A stretch of DNA of 64,000 bases, from assembly GCA_903828675.1 (NCBI GenBank), contig CAIKND010000121.1, positions 1-64,000 on the forward strand, written 5' to 3'. The translations under genes were made by a program, and so were the position numbers. Below are positions 18,588 to 27,978 of this stretch, piece after piece. The notes beneath the pieces were generated by a model. That model was not told the DNA's origin and ran no database searches. It saw only the letters and a list, made by a program, of their open reading frames with translations. The DNA comes from an uncultured Acidobacteriaceae bacterium. Its GTDB lineage: Bacteria > Acidobacteriota > Terriglobia > Terriglobales > Acidobacteriaceae. Within the stretch, counting starts at the first letter, position 1. Each line of letters starts with the position of its first letter.

Positions 18588-21326
18588 ATGACGCAGGGCG
18601 TTCTGGAACAGTCGTCTGCCGACAAAGCAGGCACAACGTCAACCCCAATCCAATATGTGTATTTCTTCGGCGGCGGCAAGGCCGATGGCAACGGTCGCAT
18701 GAAGGATATTCTGGGCGGCAAGGGTGCCGGCCTGGCGGAGATGACCAACGCGGGATTGCCCGTGCCTCCGGGATTCACGATTCAGACCGAGGCATGTCGC
18801 GAGTACATGCGCGGGTCAGTTAGCCCGGAGATCGACGTCGAGACGCATATCGCGCTCGAGCGGCTAGAGAAGTTGCAGGGGCAGAAGCTGGGCACGGGCG
18901 ACAACCCGCTGCTGGTTTCAGTCCGCTCCGGCGCAAAGTTTTCAATGCCCGGCATGATGGACACGATTTTGAACCTGGGCTTGAACGATCAGGCCGTGGA
19001 ATCGCTGGCCAAGCTCAGCAATAATCCCCGCTTTGCCTATGACTCCTATCGCCGCCTGATCCAGATGTTCGGCGACGTGGTTCTGGATGTTCCGAAGAAG
19101 AAGTTCGAGCATATCTTCGACTCCGTCAAGGAGCACGAGGGCGTGAAGTTCGACTACGAACTGGGACCCGATGCGCTGAAAAAGATCATCGTCGAGTACA
19201 AGAAGCTGGTCCGCAAGGAGACTGGCAAGGACTTCCCGCAGGGTCCGCTGGATCAACTGGTCCAGGCCCGCGATGCCGTGTTCAGGAGCTGGCAGAATGA
19301 TCGTGCCAAGACCTATCGCCGCATTAACCGGATCGACGACTGGCTGGGCACAGCGGTCAACATACAGGCAATGGTGTTCGGCAACCTGGGTGAGAACTCC
19401 GGCACGGGCGTAGGCTTCACGCGCAATCCCGCAACGGGCGAGCATGTGTTCTTCGGCGAATACCTGATGAACGCGCAGGGCGAGGACGTGGTTTCAGGCG
19501 TGCGCACGCCGCTTTCGATCAGCGAACTCGAGCGCGCGATGCCCAAGGTTTACGAGCATCTGCGTGATATTACGCGCAAGATGGAAAAGCATTATCGCGA
19601 TATGCAGGATTTTGAGTTCACCATCCAGGATGGCAAGCTCTATATGCTGCAGACCCGCAATGGCAAGCGCACCGGCCTGGCCGCAGTTCGCGTGGCTATC
19701 GACATGGTTCGCGAAGGCCTAATCACGCAGGAAGAAGCTATTTTCCGCGTAGAACCCAACCAGCTTTACGACTTCCTTGTTCCTCGCCTGATTGAAAAGG
19801 GCGAGAAGATTGAAGTGCTGGCGACAGGACTACCGGCATCGCCGGGTGCGGCGGTGGGACAGATTGTGTTCAGCGCTGAAGACGCGGTGAAATTCCACAA
19901 CAGTGGCGCCTACCGGACCATCATCCTGGTTCGCGGCGAAACAACCCCTGAAGATATCGCGGGCATGGAAGTTGCGGCGGGCATTCTGACCTCACGCGGC
20001 GGCATGACCTCTCACGCGGCAGTGGTTACGCGGGGCATGGGCAAGTGCTGCGTGGCCGGCGCCGGCGATTGCACGGTAGACGAAGGCAAGAAGGAACTGC
20101 GCGTCAAGGGTCACACGTATCACCAGGGCGACTGGATTTCTCTGGACGGCACCACTGGCCGCGTAATTGCAGGGCAGCTTAAGACCATCGAGGCTCAGCC
20201 CAACGATCCAGATCTGGTCAAGTTCATGAGCTGGGTTGATCCGGTTCGGCGCCTGCGCATCCGCGCCAACGCCGACATTCCTCGCGACGCGAAGCAGGCA
20301 CGCCTGTTCGGCGCCGAAGGTATCGGACTGTGCCGCACTGAGCACATGTTCTTTGCCGAGGACCGCATTCAACACATGCGGACGATGATTCTGGCCAACA
20401 ACGAAAAGGACCGCCGCGAAGCGCTGAAGAAGCTGTTGCCGATGCAGCGCGCCGACTTTGCGGGCCTGTTCAAGGCAATGGAATCGCTGCCGGTGACCAT
20501 CCGCCTGCTCGATCCGCCGCTGCACGAGTTCCTGCCCCAACGCGAGGACCTGCTGGTGGAGATCAAGCACCTGGAGGACACCAAGCCCCGCTCGCCGAAA
20601 CTGAAGGAACTGCGTCCGCTGCTGGAGCGGGTACAGGAGCTTCACGAGATGAACCCGATGCTCGGATTGCGCGGATGCCGTCTTGGCATCACGTTCCCGG
20701 AGATCACCGAGATGCAGGTTCGCGCCATCTTCGAAGCCGCCGTCGCGGTAAAGAACAAGGGCGGGGATCCGCACCTGGAAATCATGGTTCCGCTGATCGG
20801 CTCCATTGAAGAAATGCGCAACCAGGCAGCCATCATTCGCCGCGTTGCCGCAGACGTCTTCAAGGAGAAGGGCGAATCCATCGACTTCATGGTGGGCACC
20901 ATGATTGAACTGCCACGCGCTGCTCTCACAGCCGACCAGATTGCCGAAGAGGCCGAGTTCTTCAGCTTTGGAACAAACGACTTGACGCAGACCACGTTTG
21001 GCATCTCGCGCGACGACATCAACAACTTCCTGCCGGCCTACATGAAGCACGGCATCTTCAAACAGGATCCGTTCGCCACGCTCGACCAAGCTGGCGTTGG
21101 ATTGCTGGTGAAGATGGCCACGGCCAAGGGACGCAACACGCGGCCCACGCTTAAGGTGGGAATCTGCGGCGAACACGGCGGCGATCCAGAGTCCGTCAAG
21201 TTCTGCCACAAGATCGGGCTCAACTACGTCTCCTGCTCGCCCTTCCGTCTGCTGACGGCACGGCTCGCAGCGGCGCAGGCAGCGCTCGAAGAGAAGATGA
21301 CGGGAACCATCCATAGCACTAGCTAG
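18588..21326 (+). CDS. ppdK: pyruvate, phosphate dikinase
   Basis: This cytosolic enzyme interconverts pyruvate, ATP and phosphate with phosphoenolpyruvate, AMP and pyrophosphate. The 912-residue product has the N-terminal ATP-grasp nucleotide-binding domain (GGKGAGLAEMTNAGLPVPPG near residue 45, read in parts), the central phosphohistidine domain with GGMTSHAAVV (His476) and the C-terminal PEP/pyruvate TIM barrel with GTNDLTQ and GICGEHGGDP (catalytic Cys). Length is normal. A perfect GGAGG precedes the ATG. It is a single-gene unit closed by the palindrome at 21345. It links glycolysis/gluconeogenesis with the PEP pool also used by the DAHP synthase upstream. Confidence 0.96.
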   Translation: MTQGVLEQSSADKAGTTSTPIQYVYFFGGGKADGNGRMKDILGGKGAGLAEMTNAGLPVPPGFTIQTEACREYMRGSVSPEIDVETHIALERLEKLQGQKLGTGDNPLLVSVRSGAKFSMPGMMDTILNLGLNDQAVESLAKLSNNPRFAYDSYRRLIQMFGDVVLDVPKKKFEHIFDSVKEHEGVKFDYELGPDALKKIIVEYKKLVRKETGKDFPQGPLDQLVQARDAVFRSWQNDRAKTYRRINRIDDWLGTAVNIQAMVFGNLGENSGTGVGFTRNPATGEHVFFGEYLMNAQGEDVVSGVRTPLSISELERAMPKVYEHLRDITRKMEKHYRDMQDFEFTIQDGKLYMLQTRNGKRTGLAAVRVAIDMVREGLITQEEAIFRVEPNQLYDFLVPRLIEKGEKIEVLATGLPASPGAAVGQIVFSAEDAVKFHNSGAYRTIILVRGETTPEDIAGMEVAAGILTSRGGMTSHAAVVTRGMGKCCVAGAGDCTVDEGKKELRVKGHTYHQGDWISLDGTTGRVIAGQLKTIEAQPNDPDLVKFMSWVDPVRRLRIRANADIPRDAKQARLFGAEGIGLCRTEHMFFAEDRIQHMRTMILANNEKDRREALKKLLPMQRADFAGLFKAMESLPVTIRLLDPPLHEFLPQREDLLVEIKHLEDTKPRSPKLKELRPLLERVQELHEMNPMLGLRGCRLGITFPEITEMQVRAIFEAAVAVKNKGGDPHLEIMVPLIGSIEEMRNQAAIIRRVAADVFKEKGESIDFMVGTMIELPRAALTADQIAEEAEFFSFGTNDLTQTTFGISRDDINNFLPAYMKHGIFKQDPFATLDQAGVGLLVKMATAKGRNTRPTLKVGICGEHGGDPESVKFCHKIGLNYVSCSPFRLLTARLAAAQAALEEKMTGTIHSTS

Positions 21327-21344
21327 GCAGAAAATTGCACTGAC

Positions 21345-21378
21345 AACAAGGGCGCGGCCAATTGGCCGCGCCCTTGTT
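21345..21378. terminator. 34-base perfect palindrome between convergent genes
   Basis: AACAAGGGCGCGGCCAA and its exact complement join without a loop, between the ppdK stop (21326) and the VWFA stop (21429, minus strand). It can form the same hairpin on either strand, so it is a likely bidirectional terminator, although no long T run follows. Confidence 0.7.
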
Positions 21379-21428
21379 GCGTCTGGATACTATTTGTCAG
21401 CTGCTTTGACCGCTGCTTCTTGCGATGG

Positions 21429-22646
21429 CTATCTCTCTGCCGGGTAATACCCTTCCCTGGTGACCACGGTCAGGTCGGTGTTGCTTGCCTTGAGAGCGAT
21501 CTTGTGGAACTCCTGTTCCTTGTCCTCTTTGTCTGGGGAGTAAGTGAGCAGGTACTGGCCGCGTAGCTCTTCGGCAATCTGGCTGTAAATCTCCTCAAGA
21601 TTGTCTTTCTTCTTCGCCTCGTAGAAGTGGCCTCCGGTGCGGGTGGCAATCTTCTCCAGAGTCTTCCTGCCATCTATCGACGCCTGTTTTTCGGAACCAC
21701 CACCGCCGCGAGGTCCGCCGCCACCACCGGGGTATCCGCTACCGCCGCCTGGATAACCTCCGCCGCCGGGATAACGACCGCCTCCGCCCGGATAACCTCC
21801 GCCGCCCATGCCGCCACGACGACCGCCACCCATGCCGGGAAAGCCATTGTCGCTGCGCTCCTGTTCGCCCTTGAAATAGATGGTGTAGACCTCGAGATTG
21901 GCATGGTCTGCCGCGTCAATCGCATCGTTTAGGTTTTCCTTGCTTCCGCGATCAACGCCGTCAGAGAAGACGACAAGCGCTTTGCGACCGTCCTTTGCTT
22001 TCATCAACTCATCGGCAGCCAAGTAGATGGCATCGTAAAGCTGCGTACCGCCGCGCCCGCCCCGCGAACGTTCGCGTTCGTCTCCAGAGGTCTCAGGGCC
22101 CTGAGGGTCGTCGCGCGCCCCACGCGACTGCCCCATGTCCTCCAGTTCGCGGTGGAGTTTTTCGCGGGAGTTGGTAAAGTCCTGGAGCAACTCGACCTCA
22201 CGATCGAAATGGATGAGGAAGGCCTCGTCGCCGTGGGCGACCGCTTTGGAGTCAGATTCAGAACTGGCAGGCAGCATGAGGTCGATGAACTTTATTGCGG
22301 CCTTGCGCTCGTTCTCCAGTGCCGCGCTGAGGCTGCGGCTGGTGTCGACCAGCAGGCCGAGGCGGAAGGGCAGGTCGCTCTCCCGGGTGAAGCTTTTGAT
22401 GGTCTGGGGGCGACCGTCCTCGGTGAGCGTAAAGTCGCTCGCCTTGAGGCTGGACACAAGCGCACCCTTCTTGTCGCGTACGGTGACGGGCAGCAACACT
22501 TCACGCGCCTGCACCCTGAGTGTGGCTACGGGCTGGCCAGAAGCGGGCTGTTGGGCTGCGCCGGCCACACGCAGGCAGGGGAGGGTCAACATTGTTACGG
22601 CAAGACAGAAAACAGATCGAACTCGCATCGGGTTCAAGGATGACAC
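21429..22646 (-). CDS. VWFA-related protein, Acidobacteria type
   Basis: This 405-residue exported protein starts with a signal peptide (to about residue 31). It then has the short beta domain that precedes VWA in this acidobacterial family (VTVRDKKGALVSSLKASDFTLTEDG, read in parts) and a VWA domain with the MIDAS motif DTSRS at 101-105. Two low-complexity insertions stand out: an acidic/Arg-rich one near residues 175-200 (RDDPQGPETSGDERERSRGG) and a Gly-rich one near 275-325 built of GGGYPGG units. The domain closes with RGQYLLTYSP. Likely envelope-associated and binding a divalent metal ligand; the partner is unknown. Confidence 0.82.
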   Translation of the reverse strand: MSSLNPMRVRSVFCLAVTMLTLPCLRVAGAAQQPASGQPVATLRVQAREVLLPVTVRDKKGALVSSLKASDFTLTEDGRPQTIKSFTRESDLPFRLGLLVDTSRSLSAALENERKAAIKFIDLMLPASSESDSKAVAHGDEAFLIHFDREVELLQDFTNSREKLHRELEDMGQSRGARDDPQGPETSGDERERSRGGRGGTQLYDAIYLAADELMKAKDGRKALVVFSDGVDRGSKENLNDAIDAADHANLEVYTIYFKGEQERSDNGFPGMGGGRRGGMGGGGYPGGGGRYPGGGGYPGGGSGYPGGGGGPRGGGGSEKQASIDGRKTLEKIATRTGGHFYEAKKKDNLEEIYSQIAEELRGQYLLTYSPDKEDKEQEFHKIALKASNTDLTVVTREGYYPAER

Positions 22647-22872
22647 ACCTCAGCTTGTTTAGACGAGGCAGATGCCGGACTGTTGACTGGATTTTTGCCT
22701 AGCCGGTGGTGCACAGGAAATGGAGAGCCTGGAACGGAGAGCGGATCAGGAGGTTTGTTCATGGAGATCAGGAGTTGTGAATTGAAGGTCTGCCGGGAAG
22801 TGGCTCATATTTTCACTGTTTTTTGGGGTGCGAGGAGTGGTATGCTGCTGGCCCTTGGAGGAGGGCTGTGAA

Positions 22873-23307
22873 ATGAATGCGCAATGCAAAAGATGTGGAT
22901 CGGAGCTTGTGGCGTCGTGGCGCTATTGTCCAAATTGCGGAGTCTCTCCCGCTCATGAGACGACGCATGAAACAACGCCGCGGGAAACGCCTGCCGAGAT
23001 TGAAAAAGCGCCGGTGCAAGGCGCATTCAGCGGGTTGCTGTTTGGGGCGGTGGCAGCACCGATCATGATTATTGTCGGCACCCTGCTTTGCCTGACCGGG
23101 CTGGGCGCATTTTTAGGAGTTCCGCTGATTATCGGGGCGATACTTGCGCCATTGCTGGGTCCGATGATCGGGATCGGCGAACTGAAGGGAAAATGCCCGT
23201 GGTGCGGTGCAGCGGTAAGCAACATTCTCAAATCGCCGGGCTTTAACTGTCATGCATGCGGCAAGCGGATTGCCATCCAGAACCAGAAGCTCGTCAAGGC
23301 CGACTGA
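22873..23307 (+). CDS. zinc-ribbon membrane protein, hypothetical
   Basis: A 144-residue protein with a zinc ribbon at each end and a membrane hairpin between. The N-terminal ribbon is CKRCGSE...YCPNCG (residues 5-25), the C-terminal one CPWCGAA...CHACGKR (about 111-133). The middle (residues 50-100) is a hydrophobic Gly/Leu-rich stretch of two helices (APIMIIVGTLLCLTGLGAF and PLIIGAILAPLLGPMIG). GGAGGAGG lies eight bases before the ATG. I do not know a named family. Confidence 0.65.
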   Translation: MNAQCKRCGSELVASWRYCPNCGVSPAHETTHETTPRETPAEIEKAPVQGAFSGLLFGAVAAPIMIIVGTLLCLTGLGAFLGVPLIIGAILAPLLGPMIGIGELKGKCPWCGAAVSNILKSPGFNCHACGKRIAIQNQKLVKAD

Positions 23308-23496
23308 CGGGGTTGCTGTACTGCCTGGCGGACTCCAGCGCTCGACGCGCGGGACGCATCGTCTCCATTTTTCAGGGGTTCCTTACCTTGCATCGCAAGG
23401 TGGCGGGATTGACCTGCCCGGTGAAGAGCAATAGTTTGAAGAGTACGGGGGAGGCGCGTGGTTACGGCTCCCGGGCGTTGAGGACAAGGAGACTGG

Positions 23497-25044
23497 ATGC
23501 AAAGCAGGACTTTTTCATGGGCTTGGAAGAGTGTTTTGACTCTGGCGCTGACGGCTGTGGACGTTGCAGGCGCGCGTGGACAGGACCTGAAGAGCTTTGA
23601 ACAACGGATAACGACGAAGGTGCTGCCGAACGGGCTGACGCTGGTGATCTGCGAGCGTCCAGAGGCCCCGGTGTTCAGCTACTCGACATATATCGATGCG
23701 GGAGACGTGAACGACCTGTCGGGGCAGAGCGGGCTGGCGCATATGTTCGAGCATCTGGCGTTCAAGGGAACGAGCCAGATTGGGACAACGAACTACGCTG
23801 CTGAGAAGTTGGCTCTGGCCAAGGTGGAGGCGGCAAACAACGCGTACCAGAGCGAGTTCCAGAAGACCGCGGGGCAAAACGCCGCGAAGCTCGCAACGCT
23901 TCAAAAGGCGCTTGTGGATGCGCAGGCAGAGGCACACAAATACGTGGTGCCGAACCAGTTCACCGAAGTCGCGGAACGTAACGGAGCGACTGGGTTGAAT
24001 GCATCGACGGGTTTGGACAACACGGAATACTTCTGGTCGATGCCGGAGAACAGGCTGGAGCTTTGGGCGTGGCTGGAGAGCAACCGGCTGGCAGACGTGG
24101 TTCCGCGGGAATTCTACACAGAGCGGGGCGTGGTGATGGAAGAGCGCCGGATGCGGACGGATTCCAATCCGATAGGGCGGCTGGTGGAGCAGTTTCTGGC
24201 GACGGCGTACGTGGCGCATCCGTATGGCCGGAGTTCCATAGGCTGGCCGAGCGAAGTGGGCCAGATAACGGCGACCGAGGCAATTGCATTCCACAAGAAG
24301 TACTACGTGGGATCGAACATTGTGGTGACGGTTGTAGGGGATGTGAAGGCCGCAGAGGCCTTGCCGGTGCTGGTGAAGTACTTCAGCAAGGTCCCGGGCG
24401 GCCCCAGGCCGGAAGAGATGACGACGGTGGAGCCGAAGCAGTTCGCGGAGAAGACCGTTGTGATCCGCGAACAGACGCAGCCGTTTTACATCGAGGGATA
24501 TCACCGGCCGAGCTATCACGACCCTGACGACGCGGTGTATGACGCGATCAGCGACATTATGTCGAATGGGCGGGTTTCACGGCTTTACCGGAGCCTGGTG
24601 CGCGACCAGCAGATTGCGGCTGAGGCGCAGGGATTCAGTCCGTTTCCGGGAGACAAGTACCCGGGGCTATTTGCGTTCTACGCGGTTCCGCTGCCCGGGC
24701 ACACGCCGACACAGATGCGGGATGCGATTCACAAGGAGATTGAGAAGCTGAAGGACTCTGACGTGACGGACGCGGAGCTGCAGATGTTCAAGACTCGTAC
24801 GCGTGCCGATCTGCTGCGGGGCCTCGCGGACAACCAGGGGCTGGCGAACGCGCTGGCGGAGTACCAGACGCGGTATCGGGACTGGCGAGAGCTGTTCAGG
24901 CAATTGGCCAAGGTGGACAAAGTGACGAAGGCGGATATTCGGCGGGTGGCGAACCAGGTATTTTTGGCCTCGAACAGGACCAGCGCGGAGATTGACACCG
25001 AGACTGCTTCAGCGGATAGGAAGAAAGATGGAGGCGCGGAATGA
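23497..25044 (+). CDS. M16 zinc peptidase, catalytic subunit
   Basis: This 515-residue exported M16B peptidase has an N-terminal signal (to about residue 28), followed by two M16 domains. The inverted zinc motif HxxEH is intact (HMFEH at 82-86), and the third ligand region (AERNGATGLNASTGLDNTEY then ERGVVMEERR) follows at normal spacing. A 40-residue Ala/Lys-rich helical insertion lies between them (about 105-150). The gene overlaps the next M16 open frame by four bases (ATGA), consistent with a two-subunit enzyme like mitochondrial processing peptidase or other bacterial M16B pairs. AAGGAG precedes the ATG. Confidence 0.9.
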   Translation: MQSRTFSWAWKSVLTLALTAVDVAGARGQDLKSFEQRITTKVLPNGLTLVICERPEAPVFSYSTYIDAGDVNDLSGQSGLAHMFEHLAFKGTSQIGTTNYAAEKLALAKVEAANNAYQSEFQKTAGQNAAKLATLQKALVDAQAEAHKYVVPNQFTEVAERNGATGLNASTGLDNTEYFWSMPENRLELWAWLESNRLADVVPREFYTERGVVMEERRMRTDSNPIGRLVEQFLATAYVAHPYGRSSIGWPSEVGQITATEAIAFHKKYYVGSNIVVTVVGDVKAAEALPVLVKYFSKVPGGPRPEEMTTVEPKQFAEKTVVIREQTQPFYIEGYHRPSYHDPDDAVYDAISDIMSNGRVSRLYRSLVRDQQIAAEAQGFSPFPGDKYPGLFAFYAVPLPGHTPTQMRDAIHKEIEKLKDSDVTDAELQMFKTRTRADLLRGLADNQGLANALAEYQTRYRDWRELFRQLAKVDKVTKADIRRVANQVFLASNRTSAEIDTETASADRKKDGGAE

Positions 25045-25144
25045 GGGATCTGGAGATGAGGCAGATGGAAATGAAGACCAGGTCCCAGAATCGGGAAATG
25101 GGTTACTCGGCCATGGTGCTAACTCTTGGGGATTTTTTTGCGTT

Positions 25145-25184
25145 CCCACCCTTTCGCCAGAAAAGAGGCGAAAGGATGGGGCAC
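25145..25184. repeat. variable-stem hairpin repeat, copy 3, in the start region of an M16 gene
   Basis: CCCACCCTTTCGCC, loop AGAAAAGA, GGCGAAAGGATGGGGCAC. The downstream arm supplies both a GAGG ribosome site and the ATG at 25176 for the following gene. Inner stem TTTCGCC/GGCGAAA pairs perfectly. Confidence 0.65.
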
Positions 25185-26642
25185 GGCGCTTCAGGGGTGG
25201 CCTTGAGATTGCTGGCGGTTGCGGCGTTGCTGGCGCCGGCTGGATTGACGGCGCAAAACGAGCCTTGGGAAAAGATCGCGATCCCGAAGCTGCATGAGTT
25301 TCAGCCGCAACAGCCGAACCGAATTGAGTTGAAGAACGGGATCGTGGTGTTTCTGCAGGAGGACCATGAGCTGCCGTTTGTATCGGGTTCGGTGATGATC
25401 CCCGGGGGATCGCGGGATGTGGAAGCGGCGAAGTCCGGGCTTGTGAGCCTCTATGGCCAGACGTGGCGGACCAGCGGCACGGATAAGTTGAATGGGGACG
25501 CGATGGACGACCTGCTAGAGGCCAAGGCAGCGCACATCGAAACGGGCGGTGACGTGGACTCGACCGCGTTGTCGTGGGACTCGCTAAAGGGAGATGGGAC
25601 CCAAGTATTTGCTCTGGCGATGGACCTGCTGTTCCATCCCAAGTTCAGCGCGGAGAAACTGGCGCTGGCGCAGCAGCAGGAAGCCACGGGAATTGTGCGG
25701 CGCAATGACGACGAAGGGGAGATTGCCGGACGCGAGGCGGCCAAGCTGGTGTATGGGGCCAACAGTGCATATACGCGGCAGCCGGAACTGGCGACGATTG
25801 GCGCGGTCAAACTGGCGGACTTGCAAGCGTGGCACGACCGGACAATGAAAGGAAAACTGATTGTAGGGGTCAGCGGGGATTTTGACCCCGTGGCGATGGA
25901 GGCCATGGTGCGCGCTGCGTTTGAAGGGCTGCCCGCTGTGAAAGCAACTCCGGCACGGCACGACGAATTTGCCGGACCGAAGCCGGGAGTTTACTTCATC
26001 GACAAGGAAGACGTGAACCAGTCGAACGTGGAGATTGTGGGTCTAGGCACGGACCGGAGGAATCCGGACATTCCTGCGCTTGCGGTGATGAACGAGATTC
26101 TGGGGGGCGGGTTTGCGAGCCGGCTGTTTCAGAAAGTGCGCACAGAGCTGGGACTGGCCTATGCGGTGGGTGGTGGGTTTGGAGCGAGTTACGACCACCA
26201 GGGCACCTTCCATGCGGAGGTGCTGACGCAGAGCGCTACGACAGTTAAAGCCACCCTGGCTACGATGGCCGAGATCGAGGGACTGAATTCCAAAGCCTTT
26301 ACCGAGGTTGAAGTGCAGCGAGCCAAGGACGGTATTCTTAACTCATTTCTGTTTCAGTACGACAGCAAGGACAAAGTACTGGCGGAGCGGGAAAGGCTGG
26401 AGTTCTACGGTTACCCGGCGGACTACCTGGAGAAATACAAGGCAAGCCTGGAAAAGGTAACTCTGGAGGACGTGACAGCGGCGGCGAAGAAATATATCCA
26501 CACGGAGAAACTGGCAGTGCTGGTGGTTGGCAATGGGCAGGAGATCAAGCCGGGGCTGGATGAACTAAAGCTGGGAGCGGTGAAGACATTGGACATAGCG
26601 ATACCGCAACCGGGCCGGCAGGCAGGCGGAGCAAAGCGGTAG
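25176..26642 (+). CDS. M16 peptidase partner lacking the zinc motif
   Basis: This 488-residue second subunit of the M16 pair has a signal peptide of about 27 residues after the chosen start (MGHGASGVALRLLAVAALL). At the site where HxxEH would lie, the sequence reads GLVSLYGQTWRTSG, so zinc cannot be bound; the C-terminal domain keeps the typical substrate-grip pattern GGGFASRLFQKVRTELGLAYAVGG (in parts). The open frame reaches 25041, overlapping the upstream stop as ATGA, but the 45 extra codons cross a hairpin repeat and lack homology. The product is predicted to be the non-catalytic partner of the 23497 gene. Confidence 0.85.
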   Translation: MGHGASGVALRLLAVAALLAPAGLTAQNEPWEKIAIPKLHEFQPQQPNRIELKNGIVVFLQEDHELPFVSGSVMIPGGSRDVEAAKSGLVSLYGQTWRTSGTDKLNGDAMDDLLEAKAAHIETGGDVDSTALSWDSLKGDGTQVFALAMDLLFHPKFSAEKLALAQQQEATGIVRRNDDEGEIAGREAAKLVYGANSAYTRQPELATIGAVKLADLQAWHDRTMKGKLIVGVSGDFDPVAMEAMVRAAFEGLPAVKATPARHDEFAGPKPGVYFIDKEDVNQSNVEIVGLGTDRRNPDIPALAVMNEILGGGFASRLFQKVRTELGLAYAVGGGFGASYDHQGTFHAEVLTQSATTVKATLATMAEIEGLNSKAFTEVEVQRAKDGILNSFLFQYDSKDKVLAERERLEFYGYPADYLEKYKASLEKVTLEDVTAAAKKYIHTEKLAVLVVGNGQEIKPGLDELKLGAVKTLDIAIPQPGRQAGGAKR

Positions 26643-26677
26643 GCATGAACGGGTAACAGCAGAAAGTAGGTGAGAGA

Positions 26678-27397
26678 GTGGCGGAGACGAAGACGATAGC
26701 GGAGCTTGTGGCAGAAGATGCAAAGCTGAGAGCTGAAAAGGCGTCGCAGTTGATGGCGGCGGGAGTGACAGTCTACAGGCCCGAAACGTGCGTAATCGAT
26801 GCGGATGTTGAGATTGCGGCCGATACGGTGATTGAACCATTTGTGCAGTTACTGGGGAAGACGCGCATTGGAGCGAAATGCCTTATTCGGTCGTTCACAG
26901 TAATCGAGAGCTGCACGCTGGGCAACGACGTGTTGGTGCGGCAGAGTTGCGTGCTGGAAGAGAGCTCAATAGGAGACGGCGCACGGATAGGGCCCTTCGC
27001 GCACATGCGGCCGGGATGTGAGATTGGCGAAGATGTGCATGTGGGCAATTTTGTTGAGACCAAGAAGGCAAAACTGGGCAAGGGCGTTAAGGCCGGCCAC
27101 CTAACGTACCTGGGCGATGCAGAGATCGGCGCGGGAACCAATATAGGCGCCGGGGTGATTACCTGCAACTACGACGGTGTGAACAAGCACCGGACATTCA
27201 TCGGCAAAGACGCGTTTATAGGCAGCGATTCCACGCTGGTGGCACCGATAATTGTTGGGGACGACGCTTATATAGGCGCTGGGTCCTGCATCACCAAGGA
27301 AGTGCCCCAGGGAGCACTGGCGGTGGCGCGAGGGCGTCAATTTACCAAAGAGGGTTGGGTTGAGGCCAAGCGAGCGCGACGGGAGGAGAAGGAATAG
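26678..27397 (+). CDS. stand-alone GlmU-type acetyltransferase domain
   Basis: This 239-residue protein is a left-handed parallel beta-helix of hexapeptide repeats. It closely follows the C-terminal half of GlmU ([81 protein letters not shown]). The N-terminal uridylyltransferase domain of bifunctional GlmU is absent. It is predicted to acetylate glucosamine-1-phosphate, for UDP-GlcNAc and cell-wall synthesis, with the uridylyltransferase supplied elsewhere, or to be a related acyltransferase. The C terminus is short and basic. Start GTG at 26678 after GGTGAG. Confidence 0.82.
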   Translation: MAETKTIAELVAEDAKLRAEKASQLMAAGVTVYRPETCVIDADVEIAADTVIEPFVQLLGKTRIGAKCLIRSFTVIESCTLGNDVLVRQSCVLEESSIGDGARIGPFAHMRPGCEIGEDVHVGNFVETKKAKLGKGVKAGHLTYLGDAEIGAGTNIGAGVITCNYDGVNKHRTFIGKDAFIGSDSTLVAPIIVGDDAYIGAGSCITKEVPQGALAVARGRQFTKEGWVEAKRARREEKE

Positions 27398-27978
27398 AGG
27401 CATGGGGAACAGTCAATAGAAGTCCCGGAAATTTGATCGAAGCAAATTCCAGGCCATTTTTTTTGATCAGGTGCAGCTGAATATTGGTTTTCCGCATCCA
27501 AGTTCAGGTTGCGTGATGGAAGACCGTAGTTTTGCGATGCAAAGAATGGTAGCGTTATCTCACAATCACTCTTTGAACTCGATGGGAGAGAATTACCACC
27601 GCGAGGCTGCGGGAGGGTACTTTTTCTATTACGATAGTAATGTCAGGCGTAGTACTTCGCTTTTCGGGTGGATTGCTGGCTATTGGGGAGCCTTAGTTTA
27701 CCGGAATGAAGATCATACGATTGAATTATTGCCTTAAAATCCGCATCGCCGGGCATCGTGAGACAGCGTTTTGAAACTACCTGGCCCGGTGGTGCGTATA
27801 GGGAATAGTCGATGAAGTCGGTCCCGTGTGATGAGAATACGTTTGGGGCCAAAAGGAAGTACCGGGGTGTTTGGCAAGTATCGGTCAGTGCAGAGTGGCG
27901 ACAAGCGAGAAATCGAATGACGGTGAGTAAGCTCCTGGGGCGAGAGTCCCGTCAACGCGGATCAACGGAGGATTCTGT
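27398..27978. other. A+T-richer spacer, no convincing gene
   Basis: About 580 bases. The part 27420-27740 is less GC rich than its surroundings. A frame at 27516-27737 could encode a 73-residue Tyr/Trp-rich peptide (for example GGYFFYYDSNVRR and GWIAGYWGALVYR) but no ribosome site is visible, so I leave it as unresolved. The last 200 bases probably hold the promoter of the HD-GYP regulator. Confidence 0.35.

Noticed and set aside
19992-21314. 440-codon minus-strand frame opposite ppdK
   Set aside because: A shadow of a strongly conserved gene in GC-rich DNA; no domain.
27471-27737. 88-residue frame after the GlmU-like gene
   Set aside because: No ribosome site or homology; A+T-rich region makes chance frames likely. 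Left as unresolved spacer.
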